Part shown: positions 8,846 through 16,438 of the stretch, one piece after another | How the letters are laid out: every line of letters begins with the position of its first letter | Numbering within the stretch: the first letter of the stretch is position 1 | Assembly: GCA_944393215.1 (NCBI GenBank) | Contig: CALXZL010000010.1 | Location: forward strand, 1-45,356 | Direction of reading: 5' to 3' | Source: an uncultured Alphaproteobacteria bacterium | GTDB lineage: Bacteria > Pseudomonadota > Alphaproteobacteria > RF32 > CAG-239 | Length of the DNA stretch: 45,356 nt | Made by a program: the position numbers and the translations under genes | Notes under the pieces: generated by a model | Databases searched by the model: none | Told to the model about the DNA's origin: nothing | What the model saw: the letters and a program-made list of their open reading frames with translations, nothing else

Positions 8846-9247
8846 ATGCAAAATCAGGGAATTATAAGCAGATATTATGCCAAGGGATATGTTGTCTTTG
8901 AAGATAATACAACTCTTTGGTGGTTAAAATTTTTAAAAAAAGGGTTCAGACACTGTTATATAATAATTTGTCTGTCAAAAAGTAAGGATATATGGCTGGA
9001 ACTAAATCCTATGTCCAACCAAGTTTACATATTTGAACACGAATCAATGTTAAGGTTGGATTACCTCAATCATATAAAAAAGCATAAAAAAAGCAAAATA
9101 TTAGAAGTAGATTTTAAGCAAGCACCATTAAAATGTGCACCGTTGGGAATATTTACTTGTGTAGAATTTGTAAAAAGAATTATGGGAATACATAGGGTTA
9201 GCATAGTTACGCCATATCAGCTGTATAAATTTTTAATAAAAAATTAA
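8846..9247 (+). CDS. Phage-associated hypothetical protein, upstream of the late promoter
   Basis: A 133-residue protein with a recognisable but uncharacterised pattern: LKKGFRHCY near residue 30, an LELNP segment, and a C-terminal FTCVEFVKRIMGI followed by TPYQLYKFL. I recall this pattern from alphaproteobacterial phage-like clusters, without an assigned activity. The Cys and His in GFRHC and FTCVE hint at a papain-like or NlpC-like fold, but a full catalytic set cannot be shown. It starts nine bases after the previous gene. It lies just upstream of a promoter-terminator pair, the position held by the Q antiterminator in lambdoid phages; equivalence is only a hypothesis. Confidence 0.7.
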   Translation: MQNQGIISRYYAKGYVVFEDNTTLWWLKFLKKGFRHCYIIICLSKSKDIWLELNPMSNQVYIFEHESMLRLDYLNHIKKHKKSKILEVDFKQAPLKCAPLGIFTCVEFVKRIMGIHRVSIVTPYQLYKFLIKN

Positions 9248-9266
9248 AAATAGTAGGAAAAAAGTC

Positions 9267-9295
9267 TTGACAATGAATTTTTTTTAATATATAAA
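9267..9295 (+). promoter_or_regulatory. Strong promoter ahead of the late (packaging and structural) operon
   Basis: A consensus TTGACA (9267-9272), a 17-base spacer and TATAAA (9290-9295) predict a start near 9302. It is the best promoter in the module. Transcripts from it meet an intrinsic terminator after about 60 bases, giving a short leader RNA unless termination is overcome. Confidence 0.75.
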
Positions 9296-9338
9296 CATAA
9301 CATCACTTGCTGGTAGTGTATCTGAAACAAAATAAAGG

Positions 9339-9362
9339 GCTCCGATGACGGAGCTTTTTTTT
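9339..9362 (+). terminator. Promoter-proximal intrinsic terminator (attenuator)
   Basis: GCTCCG (9339-9344) pairs with CGGAGC (9349-9354) around the loop ATGA, followed by eight T. It lies 17 bases before the first late gene and about 40 bases after the predicted transcription start, so it would attenuate the whole late operon. Confidence 0.85.
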
Positions 9363-9378
9363 ATGGGAAACGGATAAA

Positions 9379-9690
9379 ATGCCGAGTAAAAAAATAAAAA
9401 CATTACAATCATTAAAAAATAATTTGAAAAAGACGTTACCGCAAAAAATATCGGAGGTTATAAAAAGTTATGAAAATTTTGCCGAACAACCGGCACCGGC
9501 GGATGCCAAAGGTTTTAGCGCACATCACAGCGCTTGCAAATCGGCAGTCGTCCATGCCGAAACCTTGTTAAAATTGGCTCGTTGGACCGAAGATGAACCG
9601 CTTCCGCCAACCGAGCGAGATGAAATTGACATAACATCTTTGTTGGAAGAAGCACATCATCAGGAGGAAGAAGATGAAGAAGAAAGCTGA
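9379..9690 (+). CDS. Small protein in the terminase small-subunit position
   Basis: A 103-residue hydrophilic protein with a basic N-terminus (MPSKKIKTLQSLKNNLKK), a central helical stretch (AHHSACKSAVVHAETLLKLARW) and a very acidic tail. Such proteins precede the large terminase in related phage clusters. By position it could be the DNA-recognising small terminase subunit, but no helix-turn-helix can be shown, so this is inference. It overlaps terL by 17 bases and is probably translationally coupled to it. It is the first gene after the attenuator. Confidence 0.6.
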   Translation: MPSKKIKTLQSLKNNLKKTLPQKISEVIKSYENFAEQPAPADAKGFSAHHSACKSAVVHAETLLKLARWTEDEPLPPTERDEIDITSLLEEAHHQEEEDEEES

Positions 9691-11185
9691 CTTAAATAAA
9701 AAAGTCAGCTTTTTTGATTTTGTATATGTTTGGATGCATTTGCAGGGTTTAAGTGTTCCCAAACACCAAAACAAGATGACGCATTGGCTTTCTGAATTGT
9801 TTGAAAGCAAAGAGAGCAGACAAGGTTTGTTAATGGCTTTTCGCAATTCGGGAAAATCCACGATTGTAGGTTTGTTTTGTGCATGGTTTTTATATTATAA
9901 GCCGGAAACCAGAATATTGGTTATGGCGGCAGATCATGCTTTGGCAAAGAAAATGGTTAGAAATGTCAAACGCATCATAGAGCAACATCCTTTGACCAAA
10001 GGTTTAAAACCGCAAAAGACGGATCAATGGGCATCGGGACAATTTACCATTAATCGTCCGCAAGAACTAAGAGATCCGTCCATGTTAGCAAAAGGTTTGG
10101 GTGCAAATATCACGGGTTTGCGCGCAGATTTGATAATATGTGATGATGTTGAAGTTCCCAAAAATTCAGATTCACCTGTCAAAAGAGCAGACATAAGGGA
10201 GAAGCTGGAAGAATTGGATTATATTTTAACCCCGGAAGGGATGCAGTTATATATAGGCACACCGCATACCTTCTATACCATTTATCAGGTTGAGTATGAT
10301 TCCAAGAAGCCGGAAACGGAACCGTTTTTGCTAGGTTTTAAAAAGCTTGAATTGCCGATTTTGGATAAAAACGGAAAATCAAACTGGAAGGAAAGGTTTA
10401 GTGAAGAAAAAATTGCTTCGATACGAGTTCGATCGGGAGAAAACAAATTTCTTTCCCAAATGATGCTGACACCGGTCAATTTTTCCGACAGCATATTAAA
10501 CCCGGAAAGTCTAAAGGCATATGAGGGAGAAATACAAATAATTTCTTCCAACGGGCGAGATTATTTAAAAATCGGGGAGAAGAAAATGTTGTCGGCATCT
10601 TGCTGGTGGGATCCGTCTTTTGCCGCATCAGGTGGAGACAATTCCGTAATTGCCTGTGTTTTTACGGATGAAGACGGACACTATTGGCTGCATGATTTGG
10701 AATATATAAAAATAGATGAGCATATTCGCGATAATGCAGCATCGGAACAATGTCAAAAGGTTGCCGCCTTTATAGAGAGGAATCATCTGAATGCGGTAAG
10801 AGTTGAAGCCAACGGCATCGGAAAATTTTTGCCGGGGATATTAAAGCAGGTTTTGGCACAAAAAAATTTGCGAGTTGCGGTATTGGAGATGTATTCAAGT
10901 TCAAACAAAGCCGAAAGAATAGTTTCGGCTTTTGAAGTATTATTGGCGGAACGCGCATTAAATGTGCACAAAAAAATATGGCAAACACCGTTTATTGAAG
11001 AAATGCGAGAATTTTCACCGGAAGGCAAAGGGCATGATGATGCATTGGATGCCGTTGCCGGATGTTTGAATTCCGAACCGGTTCGATTAACGGTAAGTTT
11101 CACAAAAGATGCACTGCCAAAATATAACAAATGGCAAGGGCGTTCCGAGCAATTTTCGGCACACACAACATTTGAATTAGAATAG
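9674..11185 (+). CDS. terL: Phage terminase, large subunit
   Basis: Packaging motor ATPase and nuclease that pumps DNA into the prohead. In 503 residues there is a Walker A-like AFRNSGKST with Lys61, a Walker B strand DLIICDDVE (152-160), and a C-terminal RNase-H-fold nuclease with Asp313 in WWDPSF and a GHDDALDA motif around Asp455. The FRNSGKS type resembles T7-like and other podoviral terminases. All motifs look intact. GGAGG lies upstream of the ATG, inside the preceding gene. The lysis genes follow directly, an unusual position between packaging and head genes. Confidence 0.92.
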   Translation: MKKKADLNKKVSFFDFVYVWMHLQGLSVPKHQNKMTHWLSELFESKESRQGLLMAFRNSGKSTIVGLFCAWFLYYKPETRILVMAADHALAKKMVRNVKRIIEQHPLTKGLKPQKTDQWASGQFTINRPQELRDPSMLAKGLGANITGLRADLIICDDVEVPKNSDSPVKRADIREKLEELDYILTPEGMQLYIGTPHTFYTIYQVEYDSKKPETEPFLLGFKKLELPILDKNGKSNWKERFSEEKIASIRVRSGENKFLSQMMLTPVNFSDSILNPESLKAYEGEIQIISSNGRDYLKIGEKKMLSASCWWDPSFAASGGDNSVIACVFTDEDGHYWLHDLEYIKIDEHIRDNAASEQCQKVAAFIERNHLNAVRVEANGIGKFLPGILKQVLAQKNLRVAVLEMYSSSNKAERIVSAFEVLLAERALNVHKKIWQTPFIEEMREFSPEGKGHDDALDAVAGCLNSEPVRLTVSFTKDALPKYNKWQGRSEQFSAHTTFELE

Positions 11186-11194
11186 GTGAAAATA

Positions 11195-11482
11195 ATGTTT
11201 AATGAAATAACCAACTGGATAGCCATGGTCGAGCTTCCGGTGTTTGCCGCATTGTTTCGATTGGTAAACCGTAACAAAAAAGAGGCGGATACGGGAATAG
11301 AACATTTGAAGGAAGCACATGATGCACATGTTTCAAATTTGAAAGATGCGCTTGCCGATTTCAAGCTTCACGTTGCCCGCAATTATGTTTCGGTCAATTA
11401 TCTGAAAGATGTGGAAAACAGATTAACCGACCATTTGTTGAGAATAGAAAAGAAATTAGACGGGGTAGGAAGAAATTCATGA
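11195..11482 (+). CDS. Small phage protein with a coiled-coil C-terminus
   Basis: A 95-residue protein of unknown function. The N-terminus has a short hydrophobic segment (ITNWIAMVELPVFAALFRLV). Residues from about 30 on are amphipathic and helical and contain a LADFKLHVARNYVSVNYLKDVE block with an ENRLTDHLLRIEKKLD ending. I recall this pattern beside lysis genes of proteobacterial phages. ATG at 11195 is preferred, with AGGTG seven bases upstream; GTG at 11186 has no ribosome site. It overlaps the endolysin by four bases. An accessory lysis or membrane role fits the place but is not proven. Confidence 0.6.
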   Translation: MFNEITNWIAMVELPVFAALFRLVNRNKKEADTGIEHLKEAHDAHVSNLKDALADFKLHVARNYVSVNYLKDVENRLTDHLLRIEKKLDGVGRNS

Positions 11483-11898
11483 CGGATTTAACAACGGATA
11501 TCTTAGCCAAAACCATATATGGAGAGGCACGAGGCGAACCGTTATCGGGACAAGAAGCGATAGCCTCGGTAATTATGAACAGAAAAACAATAAGCAAAAA
11601 GAAAGGAGGATATTGGTGGGGAAATAATATAGCGGAAATATGTCAAAAAGATAAGCAATTTTCCTGTTGGAATTTAGATGATCCCAATTATCGGGTATTG
11701 CTTCGTGTTGATGAAGGAAACCCGATATATGCCACTTGTAAGCGTATTGCCAAGAGGGCTTTATCAGGATTGCTGTCGGATAGAACTTACGGCGCAACGC
11801 ATTATCACAACAAACAGGTATGTCCCCGTTGGTCCATCGGGAAAATACCTTGTGCCGAAATCGGCAATCATGTCTTTTACAATGATGTGGAGGGCTAA
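11479..11898 (+). CDS. Endolysin, cell wall hydrolase of the SleB/CwlJ family
   Basis: A 139-residue peptidoglycan hydrolase of the Hydrolase_2 type. Hallmarks are YGEARGE with the likely catalytic Glu16, SVIMNRK, the FSCWN segment and GATHYHN near the end. The whole protein is one catalytic domain, as expected for a phage of a Gram-negative host. No signal peptide is seen, so release across the membrane would need the holin encoded next. It overlaps the preceding gene by four bases and touches the holin gene end to start. Confidence 0.88.
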   Translation: MTDLTTDILAKTIYGEARGEPLSGQEAIASVIMNRKTISKKKGGYWWGNNIAEICQKDKQFSCWNLDDPNYRVLLRVDEGNPIYATCKRIAKRALSGLLSDRTYGATHYHNKQVCPRWSIGKIPCAEIGNHVFYNDVEG

Positions 11899-12429
11899 AT
11901 GTTACTAAAAATATTAAGTAAGGTAGGCTTACCTTTTTTGATTAAATTGGTAAGTACGGGTTTGGAAGCAATAGGAGGTGATACGGCGCAAAAGGCAAAT
12001 GCCGCGCTGGGAGAAGTAAGTTTAGACATAGAAAAACAAAAAATATCGAGTGAAAAAATCACTGAAGTCAATCGGCATATGGAAAAGATGCAAGAGTTGG
12101 AAAATGAGTTGGATAACAACACGTTAAATCAGATACATCAGACCATACGTCAAGAAATGAACGCCGAAGACAAATTTGTTCGTTTTTGGCGCCCGGCATT
12201 TGGTTATTCCGTGGCACTTGCATGGCTGCTGACAATCGGAACCTTGTGTTATGTTGTTTTGGCAGATTATCCCAATGCGGAAGGAATAATCAATGCGCTG
12301 GTAGAAACCACATCACTGTGGAGTATCGCTCTGGGTGTGCTGGGTATTCAGGTTGTGAAAAGCGCACAAGAAAATAAAAAAAGAACCAATGACGGAGGAA
12401 TATCGAAAGTCATTAATAAAATAAGCTAA
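11899..12429 (+). CDS. Holin of the 3-TM type
   Basis: A 176-residue protein. After an amphipathic N-terminus come a charged helical linker and a FVRFWRPAFGYSVALAW-type block with hydrophobic segments around residues 100-120 and 135-155. This matches the 3-TM holin family, first described for release of gene transfer agents in alphaproteobacteria. It would open the inner membrane for the endolysin. It begins right after the endolysin stop (no gap), and a strong terminator follows its own stop. Confidence 0.8.
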   Translation: MLLKILSKVGLPFLIKLVSTGLEAIGGDTAQKANAALGEVSLDIEKQKISSEKITEVNRHMEKMQELENELDNNTLNQIHQTIRQEMNAEDKFVRFWRPAFGYSVALAWLLTIGTLCYVVLADYPNAEGIINALVETTSLWSIALGVLGIQVVKSAQENKKRTNDGGISKVINKIS

Positions 12430-12431
12430 CC

Positions 12432-12461
12432 GGTCCGAATAAAAGTTCGGACCTTTTTTTT
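12432..12461 (+). terminator. Internal intrinsic terminator between lysis and head genes
   Basis: GGTCCGAA (12432-12439) and TTCGGACC (12446-12453) form a perfect 8-bp stem with a six-base loop, followed by eight T. It stands inside the late operon, and no clear promoter is visible between it and the next gene at 12481. Confidence 0.9.
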
Positions 12462-12480
12462 ATAAAAGAAAGGAGAAAAC

Positions 12481-12675
12481 ATGGGAGGAGTATTTAGCGG
12501 AAGTCCGAAAACCAAGGTGGTTAAAGATACCTCTGCGGAAGATGAAGAAAAAGCAAGAAAAGAAGCTTTAGCCAGACAACGTCGAGGCTTGGAAAGTACA
12601 ATACATACTTCATATGCCGGGATTTTTGATCCGCAAAATCGCGATTTGAACCGAAAAAAATTATTGGGAGAATAA
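12481..12675 (+). CDS. Small phage protein before the portal
   Basis: A 64-residue protein with a glycine-rich start (MGGVFSGSPKTK), a charged middle and the ending RKKLLGE. Small proteins with the same kind of start and ending precede portal genes in related phage clusters. The function is unknown; a minor virion or assembly role is a guess. AGGAG lies upstream of the ATG, and the portal gene starts two bases after its stop. Confidence 0.65.
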   Translation: MGGVFSGSPKTKVVKDTSAEDEEKARKEALARQRRGLESTIHTSYAGIFDPQNRDLNRKKLLGE

Positions 12676-12677
12676 GT

Positions 12678-14213
12678 ATGGAAGATAAAATAGAAAAGCT
12701 TATCAAACGTTATCAAAAAGCTGTAGAAAGAAAACAGAACTGGGAGCCCCATTGGCAGGAATGTTATGAATATGCTTTTCCGCAAAGAGAAAATGCGTGC
12801 AGTACAATGTATCAAAATTCCGAAGGAAGCAAAAAAAATATTCATATATATGACGCCACGGCACCGGATGCGGTTGATCAGTTGGCATCATCATTGCTGG
12901 CGGAATTAACGCCGCCCTGGTCAAAATGGTTTGGATTAACAGCAGGTCCGGAGTTGTTGCCGGAAGAAGCCGCCCAGATAAGTGATACGTTGTCCAAAAC
13001 GGCAGATATCATGCTGCAACATTTTGAACATTCAAATTTTGCCGTTGAAATTCACCAGTGTTATTTAGATTTAATTACGGTAGGAACAGCATGTTTAATG
13101 TTTGAAGAAGCCCCGATCGGAGAAGCTTCGGCATTTAGATTTTATGCAGTTCCGTTAAGAGAAATAGCACTGGAAGAGAGTGCGGACGGAAAATTAGATA
13201 CAACTTTTCGCTGTTCTCAAGTCAGTATAGATGATATTCGCTTACGTTTTCCGGAAGCCGAACTAACCGATAATTGGCTTGAACAGGCAAAAAATCCTGA
13301 TTTTCGCCTGAGTTTGATAGAAGCGGTTATTCCGCAAAACGGCAAGTTTGGAGCTTCCGGATATGAGTATACGGCTTTTGTCTGGGATGAAAACAGCGGT
13401 GTTGAAGATAATGTGGTGTTGAAGGAAGGCATATTTTCTTCCTCTCCGTTTATCAATTTTCGTTGGTTGAAAGCTCCGGGAGAAATTTATGGTCGTTCAC
13501 CGGTAATGAAGGCTTTGCCGGATATTAAAACAGCAAATAAAGTAGTTGAATTGATATTAAAAAATGCCTCCATTTCGGTTACGGGAATTTGGCAGGCGGA
13601 TGATGACGGAATATTAAATCCCGCCAATATCAAATTAGTCCCCGGTGCCATCATTCCCAAAGCGGTTGGTTCCAAAGGGCTGACACCGCTAGAAGCACCC
13701 GGAAAATTTGATGTTTCGCAGCTGATTTTGGAAAATTTGCAAAAAAGTATCAATCATGCGTTGTTGGCAGACAGATTATCACAGGTTAATGCACCGAACA
13801 TGACCGCGACTGAAGTTTTGGAAAGGACGGCAGAAATTGCGCGCATTTTGGGAGCCAGTTTCGGACGTTTACAAACCGAATTGCTGACACCGTTAATAAA
13901 GAGAGCCTTTCTGATTTTGCGACGTCGCGGCGATATCATGAATTTTGACTTGGACGGTAAAATTGTCGATTTGCAATATAAATCACCGTTAGCCATGCTC
14001 AAAGCCCGAGAAGATGTCAATAATATCAGTCAGTGGGTAACATTGGTATCATCATTGGGGGCACTGGGAATGGGAGCCGTAAATGCCTTTGAAGCAGCCA
14101 AAACACTCGGAAAAATATTAAACGTTCCCGACAATTTAATTAATGAACAAATAATAGATGAAAATCTGTTGCAGGGATTAATCGGCGGAGGTGAAGAAAA
14201 TGCCGCCGTTTGA
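12678..14213 (+). CDS. Portal protein (T7-type head-tail connector)
   Basis: Forms the dodecameric portal through which DNA enters and leaves the head. The 511 residues match the podoviral head-to-tail connector family: an N-terminal KQNWEPHWQECYEYAFP block, IYDATAPDAVDQLASSLLAELTP, then the FFxxxWLK-like INFRWLKAPGEIYGRSPVMKALPDIK segment, and a late NMTATEVLERT block. The length is typical. Together with TerL it sets the podovirus assignment. It overlaps the next gene by 14 bases. Confidence 0.88.
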   Translation: MEDKIEKLIKRYQKAVERKQNWEPHWQECYEYAFPQRENACSTMYQNSEGSKKNIHIYDATAPDAVDQLASSLLAELTPPWSKWFGLTAGPELLPEEAAQISDTLSKTADIMLQHFEHSNFAVEIHQCYLDLITVGTACLMFEEAPIGEASAFRFYAVPLREIALEESADGKLDTTFRCSQVSIDDIRLRFPEAELTDNWLEQAKNPDFRLSLIEAVIPQNGKFGASGYEYTAFVWDENSGVEDNVVLKEGIFSSSPFINFRWLKAPGEIYGRSPVMKALPDIKTANKVVELILKNASISVTGIWQADDDGILNPANIKLVPGAIIPKAVGSKGLTPLEAPGKFDVSQLILENLQKSINHALLADRLSQVNAPNMTATEVLERTAEIARILGASFGRLQTELLTPLIKRAFLILRRRGDIMNFDLDGKIVDLQYKSPLAMLKAREDVNNISQWVTLVSSLGALGMGAVNAFEAAKTLGKILNVPDNLINEQIIDENLLQGLIGGGEENAAV

Positions 14214-14427
14214 AGATTATGAGATCGAACAAATGAGTGAAGAAGAAATAAAAAAAGCCTTTGTTCGATGTTTCATAAGCAAAGAGGGCAAAATTGTCCT
14301 CTCATATCTGCGTCGTCAAACCATCGAGAGAAGTTTGGGACCAGACGCGGAAGACCGCCATTTACGCGATTTGGAAGGGCAAAGAAGATTAGTTCGCCAA
14401 ATTGAGCGATTAAGTGGCATCAATTAA
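14200..14427 (+). CDS. Bbp19-like small phage protein
   Basis: A 75-residue protein with VLSYLRRQTIER and a GPDAEDRHLRDLEGQRRLVRQI segment. I associate this pattern with the Bbp19-type family of podoviral small proteins found between portal and scaffold; its exact role is unknown to me. ATG at 14200 has GGAGG eight bases upstream. The GTG at 14191 is part of that same ribosome site and so is unlikely as start. Confidence 0.7.
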   Translation: MPPFEDYEIEQMSEEEIKKAFVRCFISKEGKIVLSYLRRQTIERSLGPDAEDRHLRDLEGQRRLVRQIERLSGIN

Positions 14428-14450
14428 TTTTTTACATGAAAGGAAAATAA

Positions 14451-15161
14451 ATGCAGCCAAAAGCTAAAAGTGAAAATCTTTTGGAAACATCCGCTATTGC
14501 CGAAAAAAGCGGATATTCCAACAAACCGCAAGGATTACCGGAGCAATTCTGGGATGAACAAACCGGAGAAGTCAGACTGGAAGAGTTGATAGCCGCGTAT
14601 AATGATTTGGCAAGAAGAGATGACAATCTCATAGAGACCAATCTGCGCAACATGCCGCAAAATTATACACAATATCAAATCAAAAGTCCGTCACCGGTTT
14701 TGGAGGTGGATGAAGATTTGATGAAACGGTTTTATGAAAAAGGCTTTACCAACGACCAAGCACAGTTTGTCTATGATTTGGCAGGAGAAAGAGTTTTACC
14801 TGTGTTAGATGAAATGGCGGTCAATTTTGAAGCCGAAAGACAACTGGAAAAATTAGCCCGACACTTTGGCGGAAGAGAAAAATTCAACGAGATTTCTCGT
14901 TCGCTTTCCAACTGGGCAAAACAAAATGTCAATCCGGAAGTTTATGAAGCGCTGGGTTCTACGGCAGAGGGGGTTATTGCTCTTTATAACATGATGAGTT
15001 CATCCGAACCGTTATTGGGAAAAAATGAAGGAGACATGGCAAATCTGAGTGAAGCCGGACTTCGTAAAATGATGGAAGATCCGCGTTATTGGCGTGATAA
15101 GGATAGCGCCTATATCGCCAAAATCACCCGTGGTTTTGAAAAACTTTATCCTGAAAAATAA
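14451..15161 (+). CDS. Capsid assembly (scaffolding) protein
   Basis: A 236-residue acidic, helix-rich protein directly before the major capsid gene, the usual scaffold position in T7-like phages. Features resembling the family are GLPEQFWDEQTGEVRLEELI near the start and a C-terminal half with LARHFGGREKFNEISRSLSNWA, GVIALYNMMSS and an ending with MMEDPRYWRDKD and FVR-like repeats. The scaffold guides head assembly and is not kept in the mature capsid. AGGA lies upstream of the ATG. No protease domain is seen. Confidence 0.75.
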   Translation: MQPKAKSENLLETSAIAEKSGYSNKPQGLPEQFWDEQTGEVRLEELIAAYNDLARRDDNLIETNLRNMPQNYTQYQIKSPSPVLEVDEDLMKRFYEKGFTNDQAQFVYDLAGERVLPVLDEMAVNFEAERQLEKLARHFGGREKFNEISRSLSNWAKQNVNPEVYEALGSTAEGVIALYNMMSSSEPLLGKNEGDMANLSEAGLRKMMEDPRYWRDKDSAYIAKITRGFEKLYPEK

Positions 15162-15203
15162 ACGTAAAACATTAACTTTTTAGATGAAAAGGAAAATAAA
15201 AAC

Positions 15204-16028
15204 ATGTCAACAGAAGTAAGTAAATCCTTTATAAAAAATTTTGAAGCCGATGTTCATTTGGCATATCAACAAATGGGATCGAAATTAAGAAACGCCGTAC
15301 GATACAAAGGTAATATCGTCGGAGCCACCACCGTATTCCAAAAAGTAGGCAAAGGTATTGCCTCAGGCAAGGCACGTCATGGACTGGTTCCGGTAATGAG
15401 CATTGACCATACCCCGGTTGAGTGCGAATTGCTCGACTATTATGCCGGCGATTGGGTAGATGCATTAGATGAGCTCAAAATGAGCATTGATGAACGTCGT
15501 GTGGTAGCCAGTGCCGGAGCATATGCTTTGGGAAGAAAAACCGATGAATTGATTATTGAAGCTTTGAATAAAGCGCCGTCAGATAATGATGTCGGTGATT
15601 ATGCTCAAGTTTTGACTAAAGATACTATTTTAGACGCTTTTGCCAAATTGAACAGTAATGATGTTCCCGATGACGGGCAACGTTTCGGTATTGTCGGACC
15701 GTTGCAATGGAATGCCTTGTTGAATATTGATGAATTTTCAAATTCAGATTACGCAGGCGACAATTTGCCGTTTTTGAAGGGTACTGAAAGCCGCAAATGG
15801 CTGGGCATCAACTGGATTATGCACACCGGTTTGCCTCTTGACGGTACCAATCGCGATTGTTTCATTTTTCACAAAACTGCAGTCGGACATGCTTCCGGTC
15901 AAGATGTGAAGTCAGACATCACATGGCACGGAGATCATGCCGCACACTTCGTCAATAACATGATGAGTCAAGGTGCTTGCCTGATTGACGGAACAGGTGT
16001 TGTTCGCATCAAATGTAAAGAAGAATAA
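15204..16028 (+). CDS. Major capsid protein
   Basis: A 274-residue protein after the scaffold, matching a family of phage capsid proteins of podovirus-like elements: an N-terminal AYQQMGSKLRNAVRYKGNIVGATTVFQKVGKG block, VECELLDYYAGDWVDALDELK, and a C-terminal part with FGIVGPLQWNALL and GINWIMHTGLP. HK97-like folding is expected from family knowledge. AAGGAAA precedes the ATG. It shares its last base with an upstream in-frame start of the next gene, but the better start there is 24 bases on. Confidence 0.85.
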   Translation: MSTEVSKSFIKNFEADVHLAYQQMGSKLRNAVRYKGNIVGATTVFQKVGKGIASGKARHGLVPVMSIDHTPVECELLDYYAGDWVDALDELKMSIDERRVVASAGAYALGRKTDELIIEALNKAPSDNDVGDYAQVLTKDTILDAFAKLNSNDVPDDGQRFGIVGPLQWNALLNIDEFSNSDYAGDNLPFLKGTESRKWLGINWIMHTGLPLDGTNRDCFIFHKTAVGHASGQDVKSDITWHGDHAAHFVNNMMSQGACLIDGTGVVRIKCKEE

Positions 16029-16051
16029 TGAAAAAGAAAGGAATAAAAAAT

Positions 16052-16321
16052 ATGTCTTATAATGCAAAAAATTTCAGTGTAATGGCTTATGCCAATGGTT
16101 TTACTTTGTGGAATTATTCTACGGAAGATGATTTAAACACGGTCAAAGGGAGCGGTTACTTTAATGATATTGCACCTTTTGCACGTAAAGGAGATATGAT
16201 TTTAACTAATGCCGGCACGGCAAGTACGTTAGAACCGGCGGTTTTGTCCGTATCCTCGATTGAAGACGGTGAGGTCAGTGTAGCTGTTTTGGCAACACCG
16301 ACAGCAGCGGCAGCCGCGTAA
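16052..16321 (+). CDS. Small virion-associated protein after the capsid gene
   Basis: An 89-residue protein starting MSYNAKNFSVMAYANGFTLW, containing GYFNDIAPFARKGDMIL and ending in an alanine run. I recall similar proteins after capsid genes in alphaproteobacterial phage clusters. The place fits a head decoration protein, unproven. ATG at 16052 has AAAGGA at suitable distance; ATG at 16028, sharing its first base with the capsid stop, would add eight lysine-rich residues with no ribosome site. A terminator follows. Confidence 0.65.
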   Translation: MSYNAKNFSVMAYANGFTLWNYSTEDDLNTVKGSGYFNDIAPFARKGDMILTNAGTASTLEPAVLSVSSIEDGEVSVAVLATPTAAAAA

Positions 16322-16389
16322 CGGGAATAAATTACTCCTTTTATAGAAAATGGTTTTAAATAAAAAAATACACTAGTAGCAAATGATAG

Positions 16390-16424
16390 GGAGCCTGTGA
16401 AAAAAAAGCAGGCTCCTTTTTTTT
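16390..16424 (+). terminator. Internal intrinsic terminator between head and tail genes
   Basis: GGAGCCTG (16390-16397) and CAGGCTCC (16409-16416) form a perfect 8-bp stem with an 11-base loop, then eight T. It lies 15 bases before the tail tube gene and would stop most upstream transcription. I see no convincing promoter in 16322-16438. Confidence 0.9.
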
Positions 16425-16438
16425 GAAGGGAAAAATAT

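Noticed and set aside
9374-9690. Toxin-antitoxin or CRISPR reading of the small genes near the repressor
   Set aside because: No repeat-spacer pattern exists, and the small genes fit phage-cluster families or have no toxin-like features.
10783-11364. 193-codon open frame opposite the end of terL
   Set aside because: It is antisense to intact terminase motifs, lacks a ribosome site and is rich in Ser, Cys and Asn as reverse-strand shadows are.
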